Shown piece by piece: positions 24,801 through 36,200 of a DNA stretch of 64,000 nucleotides. The stretch lies in NCBI GenBank assembly GCA_020055645.1, contig CM034546.1, positions 82,770,001 to 82,834,000 on the forward strand. Reading direction: 5' to 3'. The notes beneath the pieces are model-generated. The model saw nothing but the letters and a program-made list of their open reading frames with translations. It ran no database searches and was not told where the DNA came from. The number at the start of each line of letters is the position of its first letter. Position 1 is the first letter of the stretch. The position numbers were made by a program, and so were the translations under genes. The DNA is from Tomocerus qinae (taxonomy: Eukaryota; Arthropoda; Collembola; Entomobryomorpha; Tomoceridae).

Positions 24801-27800
24801 GACTAGACACTTGAAAAAAATCATTTTTTTGAGCTTGTACGAGGAGACCATAAACCTTAGTAATATAACATTAATAAAGACTAGACACTTGAAAAAAATC
24901 ATTTTTTTGAGCTTGTACGAGGAGACCAAAAACCTTAGTAATATAACGTCTATTTAGAGAACTACTTGAAAAAAATCATTTTTTTGAGCTTGTACGAGGA
25001 GACCAAAAACCTTAGTAATATAACATTAATAAAGACTAGACACTTGAAAAAAATCATTTTTTTGAGCTTGTACGAGGAGACCATACACCTTAGTAATATA
25101 ACATTAATAAAGACTAGACACTTGAAAAAAATCATTTTTTTGAGTTTGTACGAGGAGACCAAAAACCTTAGTAATATAACATTAATGAAGACTAGACACT
25201 TGAAAAAAATCATTTTTTTGAGCTTGTACGAGGAGACCAAAAACATTAGTAATATAACATTAATGAAGACTAGACACTTGAAAAAAATCATTTTTTTGAG
25301 CTTGTACGAGGAGACCAAAAACCTTAGTAATATAACGTCTATTTAGAGAACCACTTGAAAAAAATCATTTTTTGAGCTTGTACGAGGAGACCATAAACCT
25401 TAGTAATATAACATTAATAAAGACTAGACACTTGAAAAAAATCATTTTTTTGAGTTTGTACGAGGATACCAAAAACCTTAGTAATATAACATTAATGAAG
25501 ACTAGACACTTGAAAAAAATCATTTTTTTGAGCTTGTACGAGGAGACCAAAAACCTTAGTAATATAACATTAATGAAGACTAGACACTTGAAAAAAATCA
25601 TTTTTTTGAGCTTGTACGAGGAGACCAAAAACATTAGTAATATAACATTAATAAAGACTAGACACTTGAAAAAAATCATTTTTTTGAGCTTGTACGAGGA
25701 GACCAAAAACCTTAGTAATATAACATTAATAAAGACTAGACACTTGAAAAAAATCATTTTTTTGAGCTTGTACGAGGAGACCAAAAACCTTAGTAATATA
25801 AAGTCTATTTAGAGAACCACTTGAAAAAAATCATTTTTTTGAGCTTGTACGAGGAGACCATAAACCTTAGTAATATAACATTAATAAAGACTAGACACTT
25901 GAAAAAAATCATTTTTTTGAACTTGTACGAGGAGACCAAAAACCTTAGTAATATATCGTCTATTTATAAAACCACTTGAAAAAAATCATTTTTTTGAGCT
26001 TGTACGAGGAGACCAAAAACCTTAGTAATATAACATTAATGAAGACTAGACACTTGAAAAAAATCATTTTTTTGAGCTTGTACGAGGAGACCAAAAACCT
26101 TAGTATTATAGCGTTTATTTAGAGAAACACTTGAAAAAAATCATTTTTTGAGCTTGTACGTAGAGACCATAAACCTTAGTAATTTAACATTAATAAAGAC
26201 TAGACACTTGAAAAAAATCATTTTTTTGAGCTTGTACGAGGAGCCCAAAAACCTTAGTAATATAACATTAATAAAGACTAGACACTTGAAAAAAGTCATT
26301 TTTTTGAGCTTGTACGCGAAGACCATACACCTTAGTAATAAAACATTAATAAAGACTAGACACTTTAAAAAAATCATTTTTTTGAGCTTGTACGAGGAGA
26401 CCAAAAACCTTAGTAATATAACGTTTTTTTAGAGAACCCCTTGAAAAAAATCATTTTTTGAGCTTGTACGTAGAGACCATAAACCTTAGTAATATAACAT
26501 TAATAAAGACTAGACACTTGAAAAAAATCATTTTTTTGAGCTTGTACGAGGAGACCAAAAACCTTAGTAATATAACGTTTATTTAGAGAACCACTTGAAA
26601 AAAATCATTTTTTGAGCTTGTACGAGGAGACCATAAACCTTAGTAATAAAACATTAATGAAGACTAGACACTTGAAAAAAATCATTTTTTTGAGTTTGTA
26701 CGAGGAGACCAAAAACCTTAGTAATATAACATTAATGAAGACTAGACACTTGAAAAAAATCATTTTTTTGAGCTTGTACGAGGAGCCCAAAAACATTAGT
26801 AATATAAAGTCTATTTAAAGAACTACTTGAAAAAAATCATTTTTTAAGCTTGTACGAGGAGCCCAAAATCCTTAGTAATATAACATTAACAAAGACTAGA
26901 CACTTGAAAAAAATCATTTTTTTGAACTTGTACGAGGAGACCAAAAACCTTAGTAATATATCGTCTATTTATAAAACCACTTGAAAAAAATCATTTTTTT
27001 GAGCTTGTACGAGGAGACCAAAAACCTTAGTAATATAACATTAATGAAGACTAGACACTTGAAAAAAATCATTTTTTTGAGCTTGTACGAGGAGACCAAA
27101 AACCTTAGTATTATAGCGTTTATTTAGAGAAACACTTGAAAAAAATCATTTTTTGAGCTTGTACGTAGAGATCATAAACCTTAGTAATTTAACATTAATA
27201 AAGACTAGACACTTGAAAAAAATCATTTTTTTGAGCTTGTACGAGGAGCCCAAAAACCTTAGTAATATAACATTAATAAAGACTAGACACTTCAAAAAAT
27301 TCATTTTTTTGAGCTTGTACGCGAAGACCATACACCTTAGTAATAAAACATTAATAAAGACTAGACACTTGAAAAAAATCATTTTTTTGAGCTTGTACGA
27401 GGAGACCAAAAACCTTAGTAATATAACGTTTTTTTAGAGAACCCCTTGAAAAAAATCATTTTTTGAGCTTGTACGTAGAGGCCATAAACCTTAGTAATAT
27501 AACATTAATAAAGACTAGACACTTGAAAAAAATCATTTTTTTGAGCTTGTACGAGGAGACCAAAAACCTTAGTAATATAACGTTTATTTAGAGAACCACT
27601 TGAAAAAAATCATTTTTTGAGCTTGTACGAGGAGACCATAAACCTTAGTAATAAAACATTAATGAAGACTAGACACTTGAAAAAAATCATTTTTTTGAGT
27701 TTGTACGAGGAGACCAAAAACCTTAGTAATATAACATTATTGAAGACTAGACACTTGAAAAAAATCATTTTTTTGAGCTTGTACGTAGAGACCATAAACC

Positions 27801-28199
27801 TTAGTAATATAACATTAATAAAGACTAGACACTTGAAAAAAATCATTTTTTGAGCTTGTACGAGGAGACCAAAAACATTAGTATTATAACGTCTATTTAG
27901 AGAGATACTTGAAAAAAATCATTTTTTTGAGCTTGTACGAGGAGACCATAAACCTTAGTAATATAACATTAATAAAGACTAGACACTTGAAAAAAATCAT
28001 TTTTTTGAGCTTGTACGAGGAGCCCAAAAACCTTAGTAATATAACATTAATAAAGACTAGACACTTGAAAAAAATCATTTTTTTGAGCTTGTACGAGAAG
28101 ACCATACACCTTAGTAATATAACATTAATGAAGACTAGACACTTGAAAAAAATCATTTTTTGAGCTTGTACGAGCAGACCATAAACCTTAGTAATATAA

Positions 28200-29595
28200 C
28201 ATTAATAAAGACTACACACTAGAAAAAAATCATTTTTTTGAGTTTGTACGAGGATACCAAAAACCTTAGTAATTTAACATTAATGAAGACTAGACACTTG
28301 AAAAAAATCATTTTTTTGAGTTTGTACGAGGATACCAAAAACCTTAGTAATTTAACATTAATGAAGACTAGACACTTGAAAAAAATCATTTTTTTGAGCT
28401 TGTACGAGGAGACCAAAAATATTAATAATATAACATTAATAAAGACTAGACACTTGAAAAAAATCATTTTTTTGAGCTTGTACGAGGAGACCATAAACCT
28501 TAGTAATATAACAATAATAAAGACTAGACTCTTGAAAAAAATCATTTTTTTGAGCTTGTACGAGGAGACTAAAAACCTTAGTTATATAACGTTTATTTAG
28601 AGAAACATTTGAAAAAAATCATTTTTTTGAGCTTGTACGAATAGCCCAAAAACCTTAGTAATATAACATTAACAAAGACTAGACACTTGAAAAAAATCAT
28701 TTTTTTGAGCTTGTACGAGGAGACCAAAAACCTTAGTAATATAACATTAATAAAGACTAGACACTTGTAAAAAATCATTTTTTTGAGCTTGTACGAGGAG
28801 ACCATAAACCTTAGTAATATAACAATAATAAAGACTAGACTCTTGAAAAAAATCATTTTTTTGAGTTTGTACGAGGAGACCAAAAACCTTAGTAATATAA
28901 CATTAATGAAGACTACACAATTGAAAAAAATCATTTTTTTGAGCTTGTACGAGGAGCCCAAAAACATTAGTAATATAAAGTCTATTTAAAGAACTACTTG
29001 AAAAAAATCATTTTTTAAGCTTGTACGAGGAGCCCAAAATCCTTAGTAATATAACATTAACAAAGACTAGACACTTGAAAAAAATCATTTTTTTGAGCTT
29101 GTACGAGGAGACCAAAAACCTTAGTAATATATCGTCTATTTATAAAACCACTTGAAAAAAATCATTTTTTTGAGCTTGTACGAGGAGACCATAAACCTTA
29201 GTAATATAACATTAATAAAGACTACACACTAGAAAAAAATCATTTTTTTGAGTTTGTACGAGGAGCCCAAAAACCTTAGTAATATAACATTAATAAAGAC
29301 TACACACTAGAAAAAAATCATTTTTTTGAGCTTGTACGAGGAGCCCAAAAACATTAGTAATATAAAGTCTATTTAAAGAACTACTTGAAAAAAATCATTT
29401 TTTAAGCTTGTACGAGGAGACCAAAAACCTTAGTAATATAACATTAATAAAGACTAGACACTTGAAAAAAATCATTTTTTGAGCTTGTACGAGGAGACCA
29501 AAAACCTTAGTAATATATCGTCTATTTATAAAACCACTTGAAAAAAATCATTTTTTTGAGCTTGTACGAGGAGACCATAAACCTTAGTAATATAA
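28200..29595 (-). repeat. Higher-order satellite block, repeated from 29596
   Basis: The monomer series beginning cattaataaagactacacac followed by two gtttgtacgaggatacc monomers recurs at an offset of 1395-1396 bp. The match holds for roughly the first 0.8 kb of the block, after which the second copy lacks a few monomers. Closely similar series begin near 21915 and 33290. Confidence 0.8.
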
Positions 29596-30777
29596 CATTA
29601 ATAAAGACTACACACTAGAAAAAAATCATTTTTTTGAGTTTGTACGAGGATACCAAAAACCTTAGTAATTTAACATTAATGAAGACTAGACACTTGAAAA
29701 AAATCATTTTTTTGAGTTTGTACGAGGATACCAAAAACCTTAGTAATTTAACATTAATGAAGACTAGACACTTGAAAAAAATCATTTTTTTGAGCTTGTA
29801 CGAGGAGACCAAAAATATTAATAATATAACATTAATAAAGACTAGACACTTGAAAAAAATCATTTTTTTGAGCTTGTACGAGGAGACCATAAACCTTAGT
29901 AATATAACAATAATAAAGACTAGACTCTTGAAAAAAATCATTTTTTTGAGCTTGTACGAGGAGACTAAAAACCTTAGTTATATAACGTTTATTTAGAGAA
30001 ACATTTGAAAAAATCATTTTTTTGAGCTTGTACGAATAGCCCAAAAACCTTAGTAATATAACATTAACAAAGACTAGACACTTGAAAAAAATCATTTTTT
30101 TGAGCTTGTACGAGGAGACCAAAAACCTTAGTAATATAACATTAATAAAGACTAGACACTTGTAAAAAATCATTTTTTTGAGCTTGTACGAGGAGACCAT
30201 AAACCTTAGTAATATAACAATAATAAAGACTAGACTCTTGAAAAAAATCATTTTTTTGAGTTTGTACGAGGAGACCAAAAACCTTAGTAATATAACATTA
30301 ATGAAGACTACACAATTGAAAAAAATCATTTTTTTGAGCTTGTACGAGGAGCCCAAAAACATTAGTAATATAAAGTCTATTTAAAGAACTACTTGAAAAA
30401 AATCATTTTTTAAGCTTGTACGAGGAGCCCAAAAACCTTAGTAATATAACATTAACAAAGACTAGACACTTGAAAAAAATCATTTTTTTGAGCTTGTACG
30501 AGGAGCCCAAAAACATTAGTAATATAAAGTCTATTTAAAGAACTACTTGAAAAAATCATTTTTTAAGCTTGTACGAGGAGACCAAAAACCTTAGTAATAT
30601 AACATTAATAAAGACTAGACACTTGAAAAAAATCATTTTTTGAGCTTGTACGAGGAGACCAAAAACCTTAGTAATATATCGTCTATTTATAAAACCACTT
30701 GAAAAAAATCATTTTTTTGAGCTTGTACGAGGAGACCATAAACCTTAGTAATATAACATTAATAAAGACTACACACT

Positions 30778-33231
30778 GGACAATTCCCTTTTGCAGGATC
30801 CGACCATCATCTTACGTATGTTGTTAGGAAAGAATGCAAAGAAAAAGGATTTGGAATGCTCATAGAAAGCAGAAATTTCACAAAAACAAATTGGATTGAT
30901 TTTGAAAATAAAATTAAATCAATGGACTTTAATTATTTAACAGAGGGTGCAATTGATAATAACATATTTAGATTTGAGTCTGAAATCATTGATGTACTTG
31001 ATAAATATGCACCTGTTACGAAAAAAATGTGCAAATCTAGAAATGCACCGTGGTTTAGTAGTCAAATTGTTGAATGTAACAAGGTCAGAGATAGGCAGAA
31101 GAAAAGTGCTATAAAATCAAAAAGCAAGGAAGATTGGAAATTGTATAAAGTACTAAAAAACAAGTGTAAAAATATGGTATATAGCTCCAAAAGAAAATAC
31201 TATATTATGAAATTTCAAAATGTTAATTCTGAAAATGTGTGGAACACAGTGAATGAAATTACGGGTTTTCGAATTAAGAGCAATTCTACTGTGACGAAAC
31301 TGGTTACGATTGATGGCATTATTTTAGAATCTGATGAAAAAATATGTGAGGAGTTTTATGATGTATTTTTTGTGAAAAAAGATGTTACTTTAAGTGATAA
31401 GGATCTAAATGATAAGATTGATACATATTGTGCTAAGAATAGTGCTGTAGTGAGGAGTTATGACATTGAAGTGTCAGAAAGTGAAGTTGTTAAGGCTATT
31501 GACTCTGTAACTAAAGGCTCAAATGTCCAATTTCATATCCCAAAAAGAGTATTTAAGCAAATCCCAGATTCAATTTCACGACCTTTAGCCTTAATGTTTA
31601 CATTTATATTGGAGACTTGTATAATTCCGGTACAATTCAAAACAGCTAATGTAACCCCGCTGTACAAAGGTAAAGGGTCTCATTTAGGAGCCCGTAGTTA
31701 CAGATCCATTGCTGGATTAACTTTTCTTTGTAAAATTTTTGAAAATATTATTTTTAAAAGGCTATATAATATGGTGGAATGTGACCTTGATGTAAACCAA
31801 TTTGGATTCAGAGCAGGACGGGGTTGTGAGAATGCTATTCTCAAACTTACACAAAGTGTATATGATAGTTTAGATAAAGTTAATGGTAGAGTGGTAGCGG
31901 TTTTTATTGACTTCAAAACTGCTTTCAATGTAGTCCAAAAAGATTTACTGTTAATTAAGCTACTAGATCAATTTACCTTAAAACCCTGTATGCTAAAATT
32001 ACTTAACAATTATCTGAACAACAGAATTGTACGGCTTAAGAACGGAAATTACAAATCTAACTATAAGCCTATAGATACGGGCACAGGAGCTGGATCTGCG
32101 CTTGGTCCTCTTCTTTTTAGTTGTTTCATTAATGATATTGGTGGATGTTTTGATTGTGATTATGCACTTTATGCAGATGACATAGTATTCTGGGTTGCAA
32201 ACAGTAAGGTAAATGACGCAATCAGTATTGTCAATCACAAGCTAAAAAGGCTAGAGCAATGGTGTAAAGTTAACAAAATTGAGGTAAATGTAGATAAAAC
32301 AAAATATATAATATTCCACAAAGGTGGTGATAGTGTGATAGGCAAAACCAACTATAATAATGTAACATTTAATAACCATGTAATTGAAAGAGTATTTGAG
32401 TTCCGTTATCTGGGTGTTATTATTGACTCCACGTTAACATTCAAAAGTCATTTTAATTATGTTGATGTAAGAACAAAATCTGCTTTAGCAAGATTGTATT
32501 CAATCAAAAGACTTGTTACAGAAAAAGTTATGAGTATGTTACTTCATTGCTATATAATATCTATATCTGATAGCTCTATAAGTATATGGGCGATTCAAAC
32601 TAAGTTACAATTGAAGAAAATTCAAGATAGGATAAATAGATTTATCTGTAATTTTTACTCTCCAAACCTATATAAGTTCAAGGGTTTTACCAAAGGTTCT
32701 AAGAAACTCAAATGTTCAAGGTTAAAAAAGGAAGAAATCAACTCGTTGTTGTGTAAATTAAAAATATTTACGGTATGGGAGAGACGGGAAATTAGTTTGA
32801 TAAAAATTGTATGGAAAAATATTAATAATAAACTGGTTGGTACAGAAGGGTGGTATAATGTTAAAAATAATTATAGTACTTCTTTCCCCAAAGTTAGTCA
32901 CACTGTAACGAGACTAACATCTGTGAAACATGCTGCAGCTATTGCTTGGAATACCCTACCAAGAAAATGGGTTTATAAAGATCTATCTTTAAAGATGCTG
33001 ATTGATCATGTGAAACAGATGTTGGTAACGAAAAGAAGCAATTTAAATCTAAGGTACTAAGATAGTTATTAGTTATGACTATATTTTATTTAGCTAGTTA
33101 AGAAAATTTTGACTATATGTGACTTTGGGGGAAGAGCAGTGGTAGTCCGAAGGCTATCAACTGAATTCAATTCGTGTAATTGGAGGGCCTATTTTGTCAC
33201 TTGAATAAAACCAAACTTGAACTTGAACTAG
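30778..33231 (+). mobile_element. 5'-truncated non-LTR retrotransposon inside the satellite
   Basis: The unique sequence starts at ggacaattccc, directly after satellite sequence ...gactacacact, and ends in a TTGAAC-type tail (acttgaacttgaact) directly before agaaaaaaatcat. The same satellite context without the insert occurs at about 29223-29240, giving the empty site. The element is cut at its 5' end within the last motif of the endonuclease domain (GSDHH encoded at 30796-30810). It then has a complete downstream ORF, a 3' UTR of about 170 bp with aataaa near 33204, and the tail. Junction overlap is at most 2-3 bp, so no long target duplication formed. The structure fits a CR1/L2/Jockey-group element. 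Confidence 0.9.
30856..33060 (+). CDS. Non-LTR retrotransposon ORF2 fragment with reverse transcriptase
   Basis: A 734-codon uninterrupted frame, also open upstream to 30766 through the endonuclease SDH motif, so the ATG at 30856 is simply the first Met. It would copy element RNA into DNA at a nicked target. Order: basic linker (about 1-170), fingers (TPLYKGKG, YRSIAG, then QFGFRAGRG from residue 315), motif A FIDFKTAF with catalytic Asp 352, motif B GTGAGSALGP at 409-418, motif C YADD at 439-442, motif D/E region WCKVNKIEVNVDKTKY and FRYLGVIID, and a C-terminal domain ending in AWNTLP (Trp 698). All three catalytic Asp residues are present. Motif B departs from the usual PQGS, having GAGS. 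No RNase H domain was recognised. It lacks most of the endonuclease, so it is not autonomous. Confidence 0.9.
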   Translation: MLIESRNFTKTNWIDFENKIKSMDFNYLTEGAIDNNIFRFESEIIDVLDKYAPVTKKMCKSRNAPWFSSQIVECNKVRDRQKKSAIKSKSKEDWKLYKVLKNKCKNMVYSSKRKYYIMKFQNVNSENVWNTVNEITGFRIKSNSTVTKLVTIDGIILESDEKICEEFYDVFFVKKDVTLSDKDLNDKIDTYCAKNSAVVRSYDIEVSESEVVKAIDSVTKGSNVQFHIPKRVFKQIPDSISRPLALMFTFILETCIIPVQFKTANVTPLYKGKGSHLGARSYRSIAGLTFLCKIFENIIFKRLYNMVECDLDVNQFGFRAGRGCENAILKLTQSVYDSLDKVNGRVVAVFIDFKTAFNVVQKDLLLIKLLDQFTLKPCMLKLLNNYLNNRIVRLKNGNYKSNYKPIDTGTGAGSALGPLLFSCFINDIGGCFDCDYALYADDIVFWVANSKVNDAISIVNHKLKRLEQWCKVNKIEVNVDKTKYIIFHKGGDSVIGKTNYNNVTFNNHVIERVFEFRYLGVIIDSTLTFKSHFNYVDVRTKSALARLYSIKRLVTEKVMSMLLHCYIISISDSSISIWAIQTKLQLKKIQDRINRFICNFYSPNLYKFKGFTKGSKKLKCSRLKKEEINSLLCKLKIFTVWERREISLIKIVWKNINNKLVGTEGWYNVKNNYSTSFPKVSHTVTRLTSVKHAAAIAWNTLPRKWVYKDLSLKMLIDHVKQMLVTKRSNLNLRY

Positions 33232-36200
33232 AAAAAAATCATTTTTTTGAGTTTGTACGAGGAGCCCAAAAACCTTAGTAATATAACATTAATAAAGACT
33301 ACACACTAGAAAAAAATCATTTTTTTGAGTTTGTACGAGGATACCAAAAACCTTAGTAATTTAACATTAATGAAGACTAGACACTTGAAAAAAATCATTT
33401 TTTTGAGTTTGTACGAGGATACCAAAAACCTTAGTAATTTGACATTAATGAAGACTAGACACTTGAAAAAAATCATTTTTTTGAGCTTGTACGAGGAGAC
33501 CAAAAATATTAATAATATAACATTAATAAAGACTAGACACTTGAAAAAAATCATTTTTTTGAGCTTGTACGAGGAGACCATAAACCTTAGTAATATAACA
33601 ATAATAAAGACTAGACTCTTGAAAAAAATCATTTTTTTGAGCTTGTACGAGGAGACTAAAAACCTTAGTTATATAACGTTTATTTAGAGAAACATTTGAA
33701 AAAAATCATTTTTTTGAGCTTGTACGAGGAGCCCAAAAACCTTAGTAATATAACATTAACAAAGACTAGACACTTGAAAAAAATCATTTTTTTGAGCTTG
33801 TACGAGGAGACCAAAAACCTTAGTAATATAACATTAATAAAGACTAAACACTTGAAAAAAATCATTTTTTTGAGCTTGTACGAGGAGACCATAAACCTTA
33901 GTAATATAACATTAACAAAGACTAGACACTTGAAAAAAATCATTTTTTTGAGTTTGTACGAGGAGACCAAAAACCTTAGTAATATAACATTAATGAAGAC
34001 TACACAATTGAAAAAAATCATTTTTTTGAGCTTGTACGAGGAGCCCAAAAACATTAGTAATATAAAGTCTATTTAAAGAACTACTTGAAAAAAATCATTT
34101 TTTAAGCTTGTACGAGGAGCCCAAAATCCTTAGTAATATAACATTAACAAAGACTAGACACTTGAAAAAAATCATTTTTTTGAGCTTGTACGAGGAGACC
34201 AAAAACCTTAGTAATATATCGTCTATTTATAAAACCACTTGAAAAAAATCATTTTTTTGAGCTTGTACGAGGAGACCATAAACCTTAGTAATATAACATT
34301 AATAAAGACTAGACACTTGAAAAAAATCATTTTTTTGAGCTTGTACGAGGAGACCAAAAACCTTAGTAATATAACATTAATGAAGACTAGACACTTGAAA
34401 AAAATCATTTTTTTGAGCTTGTACGAGGAGTCCAAAAACATTAGTAATATAACGTCTATTCAAAGAACTACTTGAAAAAAATCATTTTTTTAAGCTTGTA
34501 CGAGGAGACCAAAAACCTTAGTAATATAACATTAATAAAGACTAGACACTTGAAAAAAATCATTTTTTTGAGTTTGTACGAGGAGCCCAAAAACCTTAGT
34601 AATATAACATTAATGAAGACTAGACACTTGAAAAAAATCATTTTTTGAGTTTGTACGAGGATACCAAAAACCTTAGTAATTTAACATTAATGAAGACTAG
34701 ACACTTGAAAAAAATCATTTTTTTGAGCTTGTACGAGGAGACCAAAAACATTAATAATATAACATTAATAAAGACTAGACACTTGAAAAAAATCAATTTT
34801 TTGAGCTTGTACGAGGAGACCATAAACCTTAGTAATATAACAATAATAAAGACTAGACTCTTGAAAAAAATCATTTTTTTGAGCTTGTACGAGGAGACTA
34901 AAAGCCTTAGTTATATAACGTTTATTTAGAGAAACACTTTAAAAAAATCATTTTTTTGAGCTAGTACGAGGAGCCCAAAAACCTTAGTAATATAACATTA
35001 ATAAAGACTACACACTAGAAAAAAGTCATTTTTTTGAGTTTGTACGAGGATACCAAAAACCTTAGTAATGTAACATTAATGAAGACTAGACACTTGAAAA
35101 AAATCATTTTTTTGAGTTTGTACGAGGATACCAAAAACCTTAGTAATTTAACATTAATGAAGACTAGACACTTGAAAAAAATCATTTTTTTGAGCTTGTA
35201 CGAGGAGACCAAAAACATTAATAATATAACATTAATAAAGACTAGACACTTGAAAAAAATCATTTTTTTGAGCTTGTACGAGGAGACCATAAACCTTAGT
35301 AATATAACAATAATAAAGACTAGACTCTTGAAAAAAATCATTTTTTTGAGCTTGTACGAGGAGCTAAAGACCTTAGTTATATAACGTTTATTTAGAGAAA
35401 CATTTGAAAAAAATCATTTTTTTGAGCTTGTACGAGGAGCCCAAAAACCTTAGTAATATAACATTAACAAAGACTAGACACTTGAAAAAAATCATTTTTT
35501 TGAGCTTGTACGAGGAGCCCAAAAACCTTAGTAATATAACGTCTATTTAGACAACCACTTGAAAAAAATCATTTTTTTGAGCTTGTACGAGGAGACCATA
35601 AACCTTAGTAATATAACATTAATAAAGACTAGACACTTGAAAAAAATCATTTTTTTGAGCTTGTACGAGGAGCCCAAAAACCTTAGTAATATAACATTAA
35701 CAAAGACTAGACACTTGAAAAAAATCATTTTTTTGAGCTTGTACGAGGAGACCAAAAACCTTAGTAATATATCGTCTATTTATAAAACCACTTGAAAAAA
35801 ATCATTTTTTTGAGCTTGTACGAGGAGACCATAAACCTTAGTAATATAACATTAATAAAGACTAGACACTTGAAAAAAATCATTTTTTTGAGCTTGTACG
35901 AGGAGACCAAAAACCTTAGTAATATAACATTAATGAAGACTAGACACTTGAAAAAAATCATTTTTTTGAGCTTGTACGAGGAGTCCAAAAACATTAGTAA
36001 TATAACGTCTATTCAAAGAACTACTTGAAAAAAATCATTTTTTTAAGCTTGTACGAGGAGCCCAAAAACCTTAGTAATATAACATTAACAAAGACTAGAC
36101 ACTTGAAAAAAATCATTTTTTTGAGCTTGTACGAGGAGACCAAAAACCTTAGTAATATAACATTAATAAAGACTAAACACTTGTAAAAAATCATTTTTTT

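Larger units (their letters stand above)
11812..30777 (-). repeat. 77/78-bp satellite array, right domain, first part
   Basis: About 245 monomers (from length) in the opposite orientation to the left domain, reading gagcttgtacgaggag, ccttagtaa, the A or B segment, then aaaaaaatcattttttt. Point variants mark recurring multi-monomer blocks, such as gtttgtacgaggatacc, cttgtacgaatagccc, tgtacgcgaagaccatacac and actacacactagaaaaaa. Blocks of about 1.4 kb recur nearly unchanged, for example from 28200 and again from 29596. This indicates higher-order organisation and recent amplification. Confidence 0.97.

Noticed and set aside
31698..32238. Reverse-strand frames inside the retrotransposon ORF
   Set aside because: They are shadows of the plus-strand reverse transcriptase, which has all its motifs in order.
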